DNA of 64,000 nucleotides. Origin: Streptomyces sp. NBRC 110028. Lineage in GTDB: Bacteria; Actinomycetota; Actinomycetes; Streptomycetales; Streptomycetaceae. The stretch covers positions 558,001 to 622,000 of the forward strand of contig NZ_BBUZ01000022.1 of assembly GCF_001417735.1 (NCBI RefSeq), given 5' to 3'. This document shows, one piece after another, positions 15,983 to 25,551 of this stretch (within the stretch, counting starts at the first letter, position 1; every line of letters begins with the position of its first letter). A program made the translations under genes and the position numbers. Under the pieces are notes generated by a model. That model searched no databases and was not told the DNA's origin. It saw only the letters and a program-made list of their open reading frames with translations.

Positions 15983-17263
15983 GTGGGCCTTGTCGTGCAG
16001 AAGTACGGAGGCTCCTCCGTTGCCGATGCCGAGGGCATCAAGCGGGTCGCCAAGCGAATCGTCGAAGCCAAGAAGAACGGCCACCAGGTGGTCGTCGTGG
16101 TTTCCGCGATGGGCGACACGACGGACGAGCTGATCGATCTCGCCGAGCAGGTATCCCCGATTCCTACTGGGCGCGAGTTCGACATGCTGCTGACCGCGGG
16201 AGAGCGAATCTCCATGGCGTTGCTGGCCATGGCGATCAAAGACCTCGGTCACGAGGCGCTGTCGTTCACCGGCAGCCAGGCGGGAGTCATCACCGACGCG
16301 GTCCACAACAAAGCGCGGATCATCGATGTCACGCCGGGGCGCATCCGCGACGCGCTCGAGCTGGGCGCGGTCGCGATCGTCGCGGGCTTCCAGGGCGTGT
16401 CCCAGGAGAGCAAGGACATCACCACCCTCGGCCGGGGCGGCTCGGACACCACCGCGGTGGCCCTGGCGGCGGCCCTGGACGCCGAGGTCTGCGAGATCTA
16501 CACCGACGTGGACGGCGTGTTCACCGCCGACCCGCGCGTGGTGAAGAAGGCTCGCAAGATCAACGAAATCCCGTACGAGGACATGCTGGAGCTGGCCGCG
16601 AGCGGCTCCAAGGTGTTGCATCTGCGCTGCGTGGAATACGCGCGCCGGTACAACATCCCCATTCACGTACGGTCGTCGTTCTCCGGCCATCAGGGCACCT
16701 GGGTGCGCAATCGGCAGGAAGCGGGAGAAGGAGAAGAAGGCATGGAGCAGGCGATCATCTCCGGGGTCGCACACGACACGTCCGAGGCCAAGGTCACGGT
16801 TGTCGGGGTGCCGGACAAGCCGGGTGAGGCCGCGGCCATCTTCCGCACGATCTCGGACGCCGAGATCAACATCGACATGGTGGTGCAGAACGTCTCCGCC
16901 GCGTCGACCGGGCTGACCGACATCTCCGTCACGCTGCCCAAGACGGACGGCCACCGGGCGATGGAGGCGCTGACCAAGGCGAAGCCGCAGATCGGCTTCG
17001 ACTCGCTGCGCTACGACGACCAGATCGCCAAGATCTCGCTGGTCGGCGCCGGAATGCGGACCAACCCGGGCGTGACCGCGACCTTCTTCGAGGCGCTGTC
17101 GAACGCCGGGGTCAACATCGAGCTGATCTCGACCTCCGAGATCCGCATCTCGGTCGTCACCCGGGCCGACGAGGTGAAGGACGCGGTCCGCGCCGTGCAC
17201 AGCGCGTTCGGGTTGGACAGCGACAGCGTCGAGGCGGTCGTGTACGGAGGGACCGGCCGATGA
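15983..17263 (+). CDS. lysC: Aspartate kinase
   Basis: This 426-residue enzyme phosphorylates aspartate, the first step to lysine, threonine, methionine and diaminopimelate. GTG at 15983 follows GAGGAG. The kinase domain carries [13 protein letters not shown] at the N-terminus, then FTGSQAGV and [16 protein letters not shown]. Two C-terminal ACT domains follow ([28 protein letters not shown]). An in-frame ATG at 16743, preceded by GGAGAAGGAGAAGAAGG, probably starts a separate beta subunit of about 172 residues made of the ACT domains, as known for actinobacterial aspartokinases. It overlaps asd by 4 nt. Confidence 0.95.
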   Translation: MGLVVQKYGGSSVADAEGIKRVAKRIVEAKKNGHQVVVVVSAMGDTTDELIDLAEQVSPIPTGREFDMLLTAGERISMALLAMAIKDLGHEALSFTGSQAGVITDAVHNKARIIDVTPGRIRDALELGAVAIVAGFQGVSQESKDITTLGRGGSDTTAVALAAALDAEVCEIYTDVDGVFTADPRVVKKARKINEIPYEDMLELAASGSKVLHLRCVEYARRYNIPIHVRSSFSGHQGTWVRNRQEAGEGEEGMEQAIISGVAHDTSEAKVTVVGVPDKPGEAAAIFRTISDAEINIDMVVQNVSAASTGLTDISVTLPKTDGHRAMEALTKAKPQIGFDSLRYDDQIAKISLVGAGMRTNPGVTATFFEALSNAGVNIELISTSEIRISVVTRADEVKDAVRAVHSAFGLDSDSVEAVVYGGTGR

Positions 17264-18336
17264 CCCGGGCCGGCGGTGCCGGTGGCCGGAAGCCGACGCT
17301 CGCCGTCGTCGGTGCGACCGGTGCCGTCGGCACCGTCATGCTCTCGATCCTGTCCGAGCGGGCCGACGTCTGGGGCGAGATCCGGCTGATCGCCTCTCCG
17401 CGCTCGGCCGGCCGGAAACTGACCGTCCGGGGCGAGCAGGTCGAGGTCGTCGCGCTGGGCGAGGACGCGTTCGAGGGCGTCGACGTCGCGATGTTCGACG
17501 TCCCCGACGAGGTCTCGGCCCAGTGGGCGCCGATCGCGGCGAGCAAGGGCGCGGTCGTCGTGGACAACTCCGGCGCCTTCCGGATGGACCCGGATGTGCC
17601 GCTGGTCGTGCCCGAGGTCAACGCCCACGCGGCGCGCGTCCGGCCGCGCGGCATCATCGCCAACCCGAACTGCACCACGCTGTCGATGATCGTCGCGATG
17701 GGCGCGCTGCACGCCGAGTTCGGGCTGAGCGAGCTGATCGTCTCCTCGTACCAGGCGGTCTCCGGCGCGGGCAAGGAGGGCATCGACGCGCTGCGCGAGC
17801 AGATCGCGCTGGTGGCCGGTACGGAGTTGGGTACGCACCCGGGCGACGTGCGGCGGGCGGTCGGCGAGACCGGGCCGTTCCCGGCGCCGATGGCGCTCAA
17901 CGTGGTGCCGTTCGCGGGCTCGCTCAAGGAGGACGGCTGGTCCTCGGAGGAGCTGAAGGTACGGAACGAGTCCCGCAAGATCCTGGGACTGCCGGACCTG
18001 CGGGTCACCGCGACCTGTGTGCGCGTGCCCGTGATCACCACGCACTCGCTGGCCGTGCACGCGCGGTTCGAGAACGAGGTGACGGTGGAGGCGGCGCACG
18101 AGATCCTGGCCGGTGCGCCGGGTGTGGTGCTGTGCGACAACCCGGCGGAGGGCGAGTTCCCGACGCCCGCCGATGTCGTGGGCACCGATCCGACGTGGGT
18201 CGGACGGGTGCGGCGCTCGCTGGACGACCCGAGGGCGCTCGAACTCTTCGTATGCGGCGACAACCTCCGCAAGGGCGCGGCCCTCAACACCGCGCAGATC
18301 GGGGAGGTCATCGCGGCGGAGCTGACCGCCGCGTAG
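17260..18336 (+). CDS. asd: Aspartate-semialdehyde dehydrogenase
   Basis: This 358-residue enzyme reduces aspartyl phosphate to the semialdehyde with NADPH. ATG at 17260 overlaps the lysC stop (ATGA). The Rossmann motif is [12 protein letters not shown] near residue 16, the catalytic Cys is in NPNCTTLSM, and SGAGKEG and the active-site His region ([13 protein letters not shown]) are in place. It forms a two-gene operon with lysC and is followed by a strong terminator at 18480-18518. Confidence 0.95.
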   Translation: MTRAGGAGGRKPTLAVVGATGAVGTVMLSILSERADVWGEIRLIASPRSAGRKLTVRGEQVEVVALGEDAFEGVDVAMFDVPDEVSAQWAPIAASKGAVVVDNSGAFRMDPDVPLVVPEVNAHAARVRPRGIIANPNCTTLSMIVAMGALHAEFGLSELIVSSYQAVSGAGKEGIDALREQIALVAGTELGTHPGDVRRAVGETGPFPAPMALNVVPFAGSLKEDGWSSEELKVRNESRKILGLPDLRVTATCVRVPVITTHSLAVHARFENEVTVEAAHEILAGAPGVVLCDNPAEGEFPTPADVVGTDPTWVGRVRRSLDDPRALELFVCGDNLRKGAALNTAQIGEVIAAELTAA

Positions 18337-18479
18337 GGCCGCGCAGCTGGTGCGGCCGCACGACTGGTGCACCGGTAGAGCGCCCCGCACAGGGTGCACG
18401 CCCCGGATAATGTGAATATCCTGTGATCTGGTCAATGGCCTGGACCAGTTGATCCGAGTCGATGACCTGTTCGACGAAC

Positions 18480-18518
18480 CGCTCCCCGCTTGCTGCAACC
18501 GACAGCGAGCGGGGAGCG
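18480..18518. terminator. asd terminator hairpin
   Basis: A 16-bp stem with one G-T pair (18480-18495 / 18503-18518) and a 7-nt loop is followed by TCTTTCT, a good intrinsic terminator about 145 bp after asd. Confidence 0.8.
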
Positions 18519-18655
18519 TCTTTCTGGTCGCCCACCCGTGGGCGCTGTGAAATCTGGGCTTGGGGAGAGTTGGGGCGCATGGGGGGATCTGGTGCAGCGT
18601 CAAAAGCGGTGCCACGCGCGTACAACCCTGACAGGGGCAAGCGTGTCCAACAGAC

Positions 18656-19315
18656 GTGGCAGAGGTATTCGGCATCACAACGGTTCCAGGGCGCGGCGGC
18701 GCGGCAGTGCGGCCCCCGCGTCCGCGCGCGGCAGGCGGTATGCCGGTGATCGCGCCATGGTCTGCCGCGCGCCCCGCGCCCCTCGCGACAGGGCGCGAGG
18801 ACACTGACGACGCGATGGCAGCGGGGACCACAGTCGATCACCTCACCGAGACCTACCGCGCCCACTACCGGTCGCTGCTCGGCCTCGCCGCACTCCTCCT
18901 CGACGACACCGCGTCCTGCGAGGACGTGGTGCAGGAGGCGTTCATCCGCGTGCACTCGGCACGCCGAAGAGTCCGCGACCCGGAGAAGACCCTCGCCTAT
19001 CTGCGGCAGACGGTCGTCAACCTCTCCCGCTCCGCGCTGCGCCGCCGCATCCTCGGTCTGAAGCTGCTCTCCAAGCCCATGCCGGACATGGCCAGTGCCG
19101 AGGAAGGCGCGTACGACCAACTGGAGCGCGACCAATTGATCAAGGCGATGAAGGGACTGCAGCGCCGCCAGCGCGAGGTCCTGGTGCTCCGCTACTTCGC
19201 CGACATGACCGAGGCCCAAGTGGCCGAGACGCTGGGCATATCGCTCGGCTCGGTCAAGGCGTACGGCTCGCGCGGCATCGCGGCGCTCCGTGTCGCCATG
19301 GAGGCCCCCGCATGA
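18656..19315 (+). CDS. ECF RNA polymerase sigma factor
   Basis: This 219-residue sigma-70 family member has a region 2 (YRAHYRSLLGLAALLLDD, DVVQEAFIRVHSARRRV, LAYLRQTVVNLSRSALRRR) and a region 4 (LQRRQREVLVLRYFADMTEAQVAETLGISLGSVKAYGSRGIAAL). The start is uncertain: GTG at 18656 gives a roughly 60-residue Ala/Pro-rich extension before region 2, and ATG at 18740 or 18815 is possible. It overlaps the next gene by 4 nt (ATGA), the classical arrangement for a sigma factor with its membrane-bound regulator. Confidence 0.88.
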   Translation: MAEVFGITTVPGRGGAAVRPPRPRAAGGMPVIAPWSAARPAPLATGREDTDDAMAAGTTVDHLTETYRAHYRSLLGLAALLLDDTASCEDVVQEAFIRVHSARRRVRDPEKTLAYLRQTVVNLSRSALRRRILGLKLLSKPMPDMASAEEGAYDQLERDQLIKAMKGLQRRQREVLVLRYFADMTEAQVAETLGISLGSVKAYGSRGIAALRVAMEAPA

Positions 19316-20532
19316 ACCACGAGAACGACACGCCAGGCCCGGAGGACCCCGACCGGAAGGCCGACCGCGAGCCGTCGCGGGCCACTCCCGACGGAGCGGG
19401 CCCCGACGGAGCAGGTCCCGACGGAGCGGTCCCTGACAGCGCGGGCCCTGCCGGAGCCGGTTCGGGCGACGCCGGTGACGTAAGCGACGCGCGTGACGTA
19501 AGCGGCGCACGTGACATGGACGAGCAGGCGCTACGGCGGATGCTGCACCACGCGGTGGACGACCTGGAGCCGCCCCCGCACTCCCTGGAGCAGCTGCGCC
19601 GCGCCGTGCCCGCCCGGCGGGCACGGCGGCGCCAGGCCCTGGTCGGGGCCGTGGCGGCGGTGGTGCTCGGCGGCGCCGCGCTGCCCGCCCTGGTGCACGT
19701 CACGTCCGCCAGCAACAGCTCGACCGATCGCCCGGCCAACGCGGCCAGCAGCCACCGCACCCCGCAGGAGGGCGACAGCGGCGAGCACGGCGAGGGCAGC
19801 GGCGGCAAGGACCCCGACGGGCCCGCCGGCCAGGCCCGGACGGGTCCCGACGGCGACAAGGGCAAGGGCGGCGAGAAGGGCAAGGACAAGCCGTCCAAGG
19901 GCGCCCCGGACGGCGTTTCGGGCGGCACCGCCCCCGACCCCTCCAGCACGCTGAACGCCACCTCGCCCACCTGCTCCCGCACCCAGCTCGGCGGCAGCGG
20001 CGGATCGGCCGGAGCGGCCGACGCCGAGGGCCGGATCTATGGTTCGTTCCGCGTGGTGAACACGTCCCGTCAGGCCTGCGTGGTCGAGGGCGGCGGCACC
20101 TTCGGCGTGGCCGCGCAGGGTGGAGCGGACCCCGCGAAGGTCTTCTACGTCGATCACACGACGGGTGACGCGGCCAGTGGTCTGCCCGACCCGGCCACCG
20201 AGCCGGGCTCGCTGATCCTTCAGCCGGGTCAGGCGTACGAGGTCCGGTTCGCATGGATACCGGCGTCGGGCGGCGGCCCCAGCGGATGCCCCGGCTCCGG
20301 CGACGGTACGCCGACCGCCAATCCCTCTCCCAACGCCGCCGACGGCCCGTCGGACCAGCCCGGCTCGGGTGACCCGAGCGGTTCCCCGGGCGGCGGCGGT
20401 GGCGAGCAGCCGGCCGCGAGTGTCCAGGTCAGCTATACGCCGGAGGCGGGCGAGCCCGCGGTCGGCAGCGTGACCCTGAGCGGTGCCTGCGCGGGGACGG
20501 TCTACGGCACCGGCCTGCTGGCCTCCTCCTGA
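19312..20532 (+). CDS. Membrane-anchored putative sigma regulator with secreted domain
   Basis: This 406-residue protein is coupled to the sigma gene by a 4-nt overlap. A cytoplasmic part of about 110 residues (MDEQALRRMLHHAVDDLEPPP) precedes a single membrane segment (QALVGAVAAVVLGGAALPALV, about residues 105 to 125). A long Gly/Asp/Lys-rich linker and an extracellular domain follow (CSRTQLGGSGGS, YGSFRVVNTSRQACVVEGGG) that resembles DUF4232-like beta domains. I see no HxxxCxxC zinc anti-sigma motif, so calling it an anti-sigma factor rests on context. The N-terminal 60 residues contain imperfect PDGAGPDGAG repeats. Confidence 0.65.
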   Translation: MNHENDTPGPEDPDRKADREPSRATPDGAGPDGAGPDGAVPDSAGPAGAGSGDAGDVSDARDVSGARDMDEQALRRMLHHAVDDLEPPPHSLEQLRRAVPARRARRRQALVGAVAAVVLGGAALPALVHVTSASNSSTDRPANAASSHRTPQEGDSGEHGEGSGGKDPDGPAGQARTGPDGDKGKGGEKGKDKPSKGAPDGVSGGTAPDPSSTLNATSPTCSRTQLGGSGGSAGAADAEGRIYGSFRVVNTSRQACVVEGGGTFGVAAQGGADPAKVFYVDHTTGDAASGLPDPATEPGSLILQPGQAYEVRFAWIPASGGGPSGCPGSGDGTPTANPSPNAADGPSDQPGSGDPSGSPGGGGGEQPAASVQVSYTPEAGEPAVGSVTLSGACAGTVYGTGLLASS

Positions 20533-20707
20533 GCCTTCTCCTGAGCTTCCTCCTGAGCCTCGTCCTGGGCTTCCTCCCGGACCCTGTCCCCGGCGCCGCC
20601 CCGGCTCCGGTGCCGGTGCCCGTCCCGGCGCCTGTTCGGGCCCTCCCGGCGGCGTGATCCCGGGGCCCGCCGCCGGTGGCCCGCCGTGAGGCCCGTACCG
20701 TGGGGGT
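20533..20707. repeat. Intergenic CTTCCTCCTGAGC repeats
   Basis: Four imperfect copies of CTTCTCCTGAGC/CTTCCTCCTGAGC run from about 20525 to 20580, followed by a Gly/Pro-type GC-rich stretch up to the SURF1 start. No gene is seen. Confidence 0.4.
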
Positions 20708-21571
20708 GTGCATCGGTTTCTGCTGACACCCCGCTGGTGGGTGATCAACGTGTTCACCGTGGTGGCGATCCCGTTCTGCCTCTTCATGGGCAGCTGGCAG
20801 CTCAGCCGCTTCGAGACGCGCATCGACACGCACAAGCAGCAGCAGGAGGACGCGTCCGTCGCCGAGAAGGCCGCCGCGAAGCCGCTGCGCGACCTGCTGC
20901 CGGTCACCACGGAGACCTCCGGGCGGCAGGCGACCGCCATCGGCCGGTATGACACCGAACACCAACTCCTCGTTCCCGACCGGCGGCTCGGCGACCGTAC
21001 CGGCTTCTATGTGCTGACGCTGCTGCGCACCGACGGGGGCAAGGCACTGCCCGTGGTCCGCGGCTGGCTGCCCGGGGACGCCTCCTCCCAGGCCGACACC
21101 GCCAAGGTGCCCGCGCCGCCGTCCGGCCGGGTGACGGTCACCGGAGCGCTGCAGGCGACCGAGCACGAGGGCAGCGGCGGGGTGACCGCGAGCGGCGCGC
21201 TGCCGCGCGGTCAGCTGGGCATGATCAGCGATGCCTCACTGGTCAATCTGGTGCCGTACACGGTGTACGACGCGTGGATCACCTCCTCCCAGGCGCCCGG
21301 GGCCCTGCGGCCGGTGCCCCCCGTCGTGGCGGAGGGCACCGGGCTGGACCTCAAGGCGTTCCAGAACCTCGGCTACACCGGTGAGTGGTTCGTCTTCGCG
21401 GGCTTCGTGGTCTTCATGTGGTTCCGGCTCTACCGGCGCGAGGTCGAGGCCGCCCGCGACCTCGCGCTGGGCATCACTCCGGACGAGCCTGCGGCTCCTG
21501 TGCCCGGCCCGCGGCCGGACCCCGCCCCAGATGACGCTGAGCGAAATCGATCTCCAAGCGCAACTGCTTGA
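20708..21571 (+). CDS. SURF1 family protein
   Basis: This 287-residue membrane protein probably assists cytochrome oxidase assembly. GTG at 20708 starts MHRFLLTPRWWVINVFTVVA. One membrane helix lies at about residues 11 to 30 and a second near 215 to 235 (GEWFVFAGFVVFMWFRLYRR), with the SURF1 extracytoplasmic domain between. Signature pieces include GSWQLSRFETRI, VVRGWLPGD and LVNLVPYTVYDAWI. The 3' end overlaps the opposite-strand S9 peptidase gene by 98 bp. Confidence 0.88.
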   Translation: MHRFLLTPRWWVINVFTVVAIPFCLFMGSWQLSRFETRIDTHKQQQEDASVAEKAAAKPLRDLLPVTTETSGRQATAIGRYDTEHQLLVPDRRLGDRTGFYVLTLLRTDGGKALPVVRGWLPGDASSQADTAKVPAPPSGRVTVTGALQATEHEGSGGVTASGALPRGQLGMISDASLVNLVPYTVYDAWITSSQAPGALRPVPPVVAEGTGLDLKAFQNLGYTGEWFVFAGFVVFMWFRLYRREVEAARDLALGITPDEPAAPVPGPRPDPAPDDAERNRSPSATA

Positions 21572-23351
21572 TCCGCTCCTCGACCACGAGCGAGCCGTGC
21601 CCCGCGTCGTAGCGGTACACCTCGTGCGGGGCGCCGCGCTGCCGCAGGCGCTCCACATAGTTGTCGATCTGCCGTATCGGGCAGCGCGGATCGTTCACCC
21701 CGGCCGAGATGTAGACCGGCGCCCGCACCCGATCCACGTAGGTCAGCGGGGAGGACGCCTCGAACCGCTCCGGAACCTCCTCCGGGGTGCCCCCGAGGAG
21801 CGTGCGGTCCATCGCCTTCAGGGCCTCCATCTCGTCGTGGTAGGCCGTCACATAGTCCGCGACCGGGACCGCGGCAAGGCCCAGCGCCCAGGCCTCGGGC
21901 TGGACGCCCAGGCCCAGGAGCGTCAGATAGCCGCCCCATGAGCCGCCGGACAGCACCAGCCGCTCGGGGTCGGCCAGCCCCGAGGCCACCGCCCACTCCC
22001 GGACCGCCGCGATGTCCTCCAGCTCGATCAGCCCGACCCGGTGCTTGAGCGCGTCCGTCCAGGCCCGCCCGTAGCCGGTCGAGCCGCGGTAGTTGACGCG
22101 GACGACGGCGAAACCGTGGTCGACCCAGGCCGCCGGGCCCGCCGCGAAGGCGTCGCTGTCGTGCCAGGTCGGCCCGCCGTGGATGTCGAAGACGGTGGGG
22201 AAGGGGCCCTCCCCCTCGGGCTTCTGCACCAGGGCGTGCACCCGCCCGCCCGGCCCCTCCACCCAGGCGTCGGTCACCGGCACCGACTCGGGGGCCTTGA
22301 GTCCCGGCGGGTCGAGCACGGTCCGTCCGCTCGTCGACAGCACCTGCGGCGGCTGCTCGGCGGAGGACCACAGGAACTCGATCGAGCTGTCCGGCCGCGC
22401 GGAGGCGCCCGCGATCGTCCCGGCCGGGGTCTCGACACGGGTCAGCTCACCGGAGGCCAGCTCATACCGCCACAGCTCGCCGCGCGCCTGGTGGCTGTGG
22501 GAGACAAGCAACGCCGAGCCGTCCGGGAACCAGTCCGCGCCGACATCGCCCGGCAGATCGATGGCCAAGGCCGTCTCCACCCCGGTCAGCGGATCCCACA
22601 CCATCGGCTCCCACCGGCCCCGCCGCTGGTGCCCGACCAGCAGCCGGGTGTCCCCGGCGACCGGTGCGAAGCCCATGACGGCCAGGCCCAGCTCCTCGGT
22701 GCCGCCCTTGGTGTCGTCCAGCTCCGCGACCGCCGTACCGTCCAGCCGGACGACCCGGATCGCCGAGTGCATGGCGTCGCCGTGCTCGGTGTGCTCGACC
22801 GCGATCAGCGTCCCGTCGTGCGACAGGTCGCCCACCCCGGCCGACTCCCGGTGCCGGTAGATCTCCCGGGGCTCGGCTCCCGGCGCCACCACATGGATCG
22901 TGGAGCCCTCCTCGTCCGTGGACCGGCCGACGACCGCCGTGCCATCCCGGCCGAGCGCGAGACCCGCCGGATAGGAGGGCTCGAGACCGGGCGCCGCGGG
23001 CTCGTCCACCCCCGGCTTGCCGCCCTCGCCGCCCGGGCCGCTGTCGCCGCTCCCGCCACCTTCGAAGGGCTGGCGCAGCCACACTCCGAACTCATCGCCA
23101 TCGGTATCCGAGAACCACCAGATCCACCGGCCGTCCGGGGTCAGCACCCCGTCCGTCGTCCCGTTCGGCCGGTCCGTCACCTGCCGCTGCGCACCGGTGG
23201 CGCGGTCCCATGCGTACAGCTCGTATGTGCCCGTGGCGTTCGAGACGAACAGCGACCGGTCCGGGGCGTCTTCCGCCCACTCCGGCAACCCCACTCGCGG
23301 TGCCCGAAACCGCTTCTCCCAGTCCGGCATGGACTCCGTGCTCTCAGTCAT
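21474..23351 (-). CDS. S9 family prolyl oligopeptidase-type serine peptidase
   Basis: This 625-residue protein starts with ATG at 23351 (MTESTESMPDWEKRF). The N-terminal two thirds form a beta-propeller-like set of repeats (LFVSNATGTYELYAWDR, LTPDGRWIWWFSD). The C-terminal alpha/beta hydrolase domain has DIHGGP, the nucleophile in LSGGSWGGYL, the Asp in AGVNDPRCP and the His in DAGHGSL. No signal peptide is seen, so it should act in the cytoplasm on peptides. It is convergent with SURF1, and the last about 33 codons overlap that gene. Confidence 0.92.
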   Translation of the reverse strand: MTESTESMPDWEKRFRAPRVGLPEWAEDAPDRSLFVSNATGTYELYAWDRATGAQRQVTDRPNGTTDGVLTPDGRWIWWFSDTDGDEFGVWLRQPFEGGGSGDSGPGGEGGKPGVDEPAAPGLEPSYPAGLALGRDGTAVVGRSTDEEGSTIHVVAPGAEPREIYRHRESAGVGDLSHDGTLIAVEHTEHGDAMHSAIRVVRLDGTAVAELDDTKGGTEELGLAVMGFAPVAGDTRLLVGHQRRGRWEPMVWDPLTGVETALAIDLPGDVGADWFPDGSALLVSHSHQARGELWRYELASGELTRVETPAGTIAGASARPDSSIEFLWSSAEQPPQVLSTSGRTVLDPPGLKAPESVPVTDAWVEGPGGRVHALVQKPEGEGPFPTVFDIHGGPTWHDSDAFAAGPAAWVDHGFAVVRVNYRGSTGYGRAWTDALKHRVGLIELEDIAAVREWAVASGLADPERLVLSGGSWGGYLTLLGLGVQPEAWALGLAAVPVADYVTAYHDEMEALKAMDRTLLGGTPEEVPERFEASSPLTYVDRVRAPVYISAGVNDPRCPIRQIDNYVERLRQRGAPHEVYRYDAGHGSLVVEERIKQLRLEIDFAQRHLGRGPAAGRAQEPQARPE

Positions 23352-23458
23352 GACCCCATTCTGCGCCGCACCCCGACATCCGCGCTGGCGTCCCCTCGCG
23401 CCTGTGGATAACGTTCGCGGCGGGCATGGACAGACGGGCCGTGATGGAGGGGGAGACG

Positions 23459-23833
23459 ATGGGCGACATAGCCGCGACGGTGGAGACATATTGGGCAACG
23501 GCCCAGGCCAGGGACTGGAGGGCGTTCGGCGCGACCCTCGCCGACGACGTCCGCTACGAGTTTCCACAGACCCGGGAGCGGGTGGTCGGCCGGGACGGCG
23601 TGGTCCGCCTCAACGCCGAGCAGCTCGGTGAGTGGAGCCTGGAGGTGGAGCGCGTGGTCGCCGACGCCGACCAGGCGGTTTCCTGGGTCCGGTTCAGCGA
23701 CGAGGAGGAGGAGACGCACGGCATCAGCTTCTTCACCTCCGCCCCCGACGGCAGGATCCAGACCATCACCGATTTCTGGCCCGGTTCGTACGAGCCGCCG
23801 GCCGGGCGTGAGCAACTCATCGAGCGCTTCTGA
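23459..23833 (+). CDS. SnoaL-like / NTF2-fold protein
   Basis: This 124-residue protein starts at ATG 23459, with GGAGGGGG about 5 nt upstream. It has the SnoaL-like layout: a first helix pair (VETYWATAQARDWRAFGATLADDVRYEF), then a curved sheet (ISFFTSAPDGRIQTITDFWPG). Members include cyclases, isomerases and proteins of unknown role, so no specific activity is assigned. It is divergent from the S9 peptidase gene. Confidence 0.8.
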   Translation: MGDIAATVETYWATAQARDWRAFGATLADDVRYEFPQTRERVVGRDGVVRLNAEQLGEWSLEVERVVADADQAVSWVRFSDEEEETHGISFFTSAPDGRIQTITDFWPGSYEPPAGREQLIERF

Positions 23834-24019
23834 CGGACCCCGTACCCCAACTCCCCGTACCGCAACTCCCCGTATCCACCCCGTGGTCCCCCGCCCTCGC
23901 CCCCTTCTCTCCCCGTCCCCCCGCACCCCTCCCGGTGTCTCCCCTCCCCGTTTTCCCTTCCCTGGGTTTCCCCTCCCCGTGATTCCCCGTGACTCCCGTG
24001 ATTCCCTTCCGGCGCTCGG
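23834..24019. other. C-rich intergenic region
   Basis: A pyrimidine-biased stretch with CCCCGTA and TTCCCCTCCCCG repeats lies between the convergent SnoaL-like and P450 genes. No gene is seen. Confidence 0.4.
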
Positions 24020-25297
24020 CTAGCGCAGCGTCACCGGCAGCGCGTCGACGCCGTAAACGATGGACAGCTTCCGGAACTTGAGCTTGTCGGCATCCACGGC
24101 CAGCCGCATTTCCGGGAATCGCCGGACCAGCGCGGGGTAGGCCGCCCGGAGTTCCATCTTGGCCAGTTCGGCGCCGATGCAGCGATGAATGCCGTGGCCG
24201 AAGGCCAGGTGAGACGGCGTCTGCCGGTGCGGATCGACCCGCTCCATGTCCGGGCCCAGCTTCTCGTCGCGATTCGCTCCGCTCAGCGAGCACAGCACGA
24301 GATCGCCCGCGGATATCTTCGTGCCCGCTATCTCCATGTCCTCGCGCGCGAACCGCGGGAATGCCACCTGGACGACGGAGAGATAGCGCAGCAGCTCATC
24401 CACGAAACGGTCGACGACGTCTTCCCGGTCGCGCATCGCCGCGAACTGTTCCGGTGCCTGGAGCAGGACGAGCGTGCCCAGCGCCAGCATGCTCGCGGTG
24501 GTTTCCAGACCGCCGGTCAGCACCCCGTCGGCCAGCCCCGCCAGCTCCTGGTCGTCGATTTCGTCGCCGTGTTCCTTCACCAGCATGCCGAGCAGTCCGT
24601 CACCCGGTTCTTCGCGCTGCTTGCGGACGATTCCGTGCAGATACGTCAGCGAATCCGACATGGCGCCGAAGGACGCGTTCGCGCCATCGAACAGATCGAA
24701 CCGTGCCGTGCTGTACCGCTGAAAGTCATCGCGGTCCTCGTACGGAACGCCGAGCAGTTCGCAGATGACGAGGGCCGGAATGGGGAGCGCGAACATCTCC
24801 ACCAGATCGACCGGGTCCCCGGCCGCGGCCATCTCGTCCAGCCGCTCCTCCACGATGGCGTGGATGCGCGGGGTGAGCCTGCTGAGCCGCCGCATGGTGA
24901 ATTCGGGCGTCAGTAGCCGTCGCAGTCTCGTATGCGTCGGTGGATCGCTGAAGCCGAGGCCGCCGGGATTCTGCTGTTGGGCCAAGCCGACGGTCTTCTC
25001 GGCGAGGTTGGTGAAGTCGGAGCTGAATCCCTTCGCCTTTCCGAGGACCGCCTTGGTCTCGTCATAGCCGGTGACGAGCCACCCGTTGATCCCGAAAGGG
25101 AGCCAAATCTTGCTGATGGGTTCCTTTGCCCTGGTTTTGGCGATATCTGCCACGGGGTCGAGTCCGTCGCGCCTCAGCGGTGCCAGCGTGGCATCCGGAA
25201 GGAACGACATCTTGGACAGATCGAACCCGTTCTTCTGAATCTTCGTGAAGTACTTGCGGCTCAGCCACGTGACGATGTTCGAGCGGAGATTCGACAT
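24020..25297 (-). CDS. Cytochrome P450
   Basis: This 425-residue monooxygenase starts with ATG at 25297 (MSNLRSNIVTWLSRKYF). Visible motifs are the I-helix (ADGVLTGGLETTASML, near residue 255), the K-helix ExxR (DELLRYL) and the heme-binding loop (FGHGIHRCIGAELA, near residue 365) with the proximal Cys. The N-terminus is longer than in many soluble bacterial P450s. The substrate cannot be told. No ferredoxin gene is adjacent, so redox partners must come from elsewhere. The gene is divergent from the VOC gene at 25552. Confidence 0.92.
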   Translation of the reverse strand: MSNLRSNIVTWLSRKYFTKIQKNGFDLSKMSFLPDATLAPLRRDGLDPVADIAKTRAKEPISKIWLPFGINGWLVTGYDETKAVLGKAKGFSSDFTNLAEKTVGLAQQQNPGGLGFSDPPTHTRLRRLLTPEFTMRRLSRLTPRIHAIVEERLDEMAAAGDPVDLVEMFALPIPALVICELLGVPYEDRDDFQRYSTARFDLFDGANASFGAMSDSLTYLHGIVRKQREEPGDGLLGMLVKEHGDEIDDQELAGLADGVLTGGLETTASMLALGTLVLLQAPEQFAAMRDREDVVDRFVDELLRYLSVVQVAFPRFAREDMEIAGTKISAGDLVLCSLSGANRDEKLGPDMERVDPHRQTPSHLAFGHGIHRCIGAELAKMELRAAYPALVRRFPEMRLAVDADKLKFRKLSIVYGVDALPVTLR

Positions 25298-25551
25298 GGG
25301 CGCAATACTGCCCTGCCACGGCGGCTCGTCCATGACGCGTTGGCAGACGTGCCCCGGTGTGATGTACCACAGCCGGGCCGCGGCCGCTCCCCGGGGCGCT
25401 TCGCGATCAGTGCGGTGGCGCGGTCCGGAGGATCGGAGGAAAGTGAAGATATCGGGCGTGACGCGCGAGCGATGAGGGCTGCGCGCGGAAGGACCGTCCA
25501 TCGCGGTGGACCCGGCTTGAGTCGCGAGGGACGCGGAGTGAGCGGAGTGAG

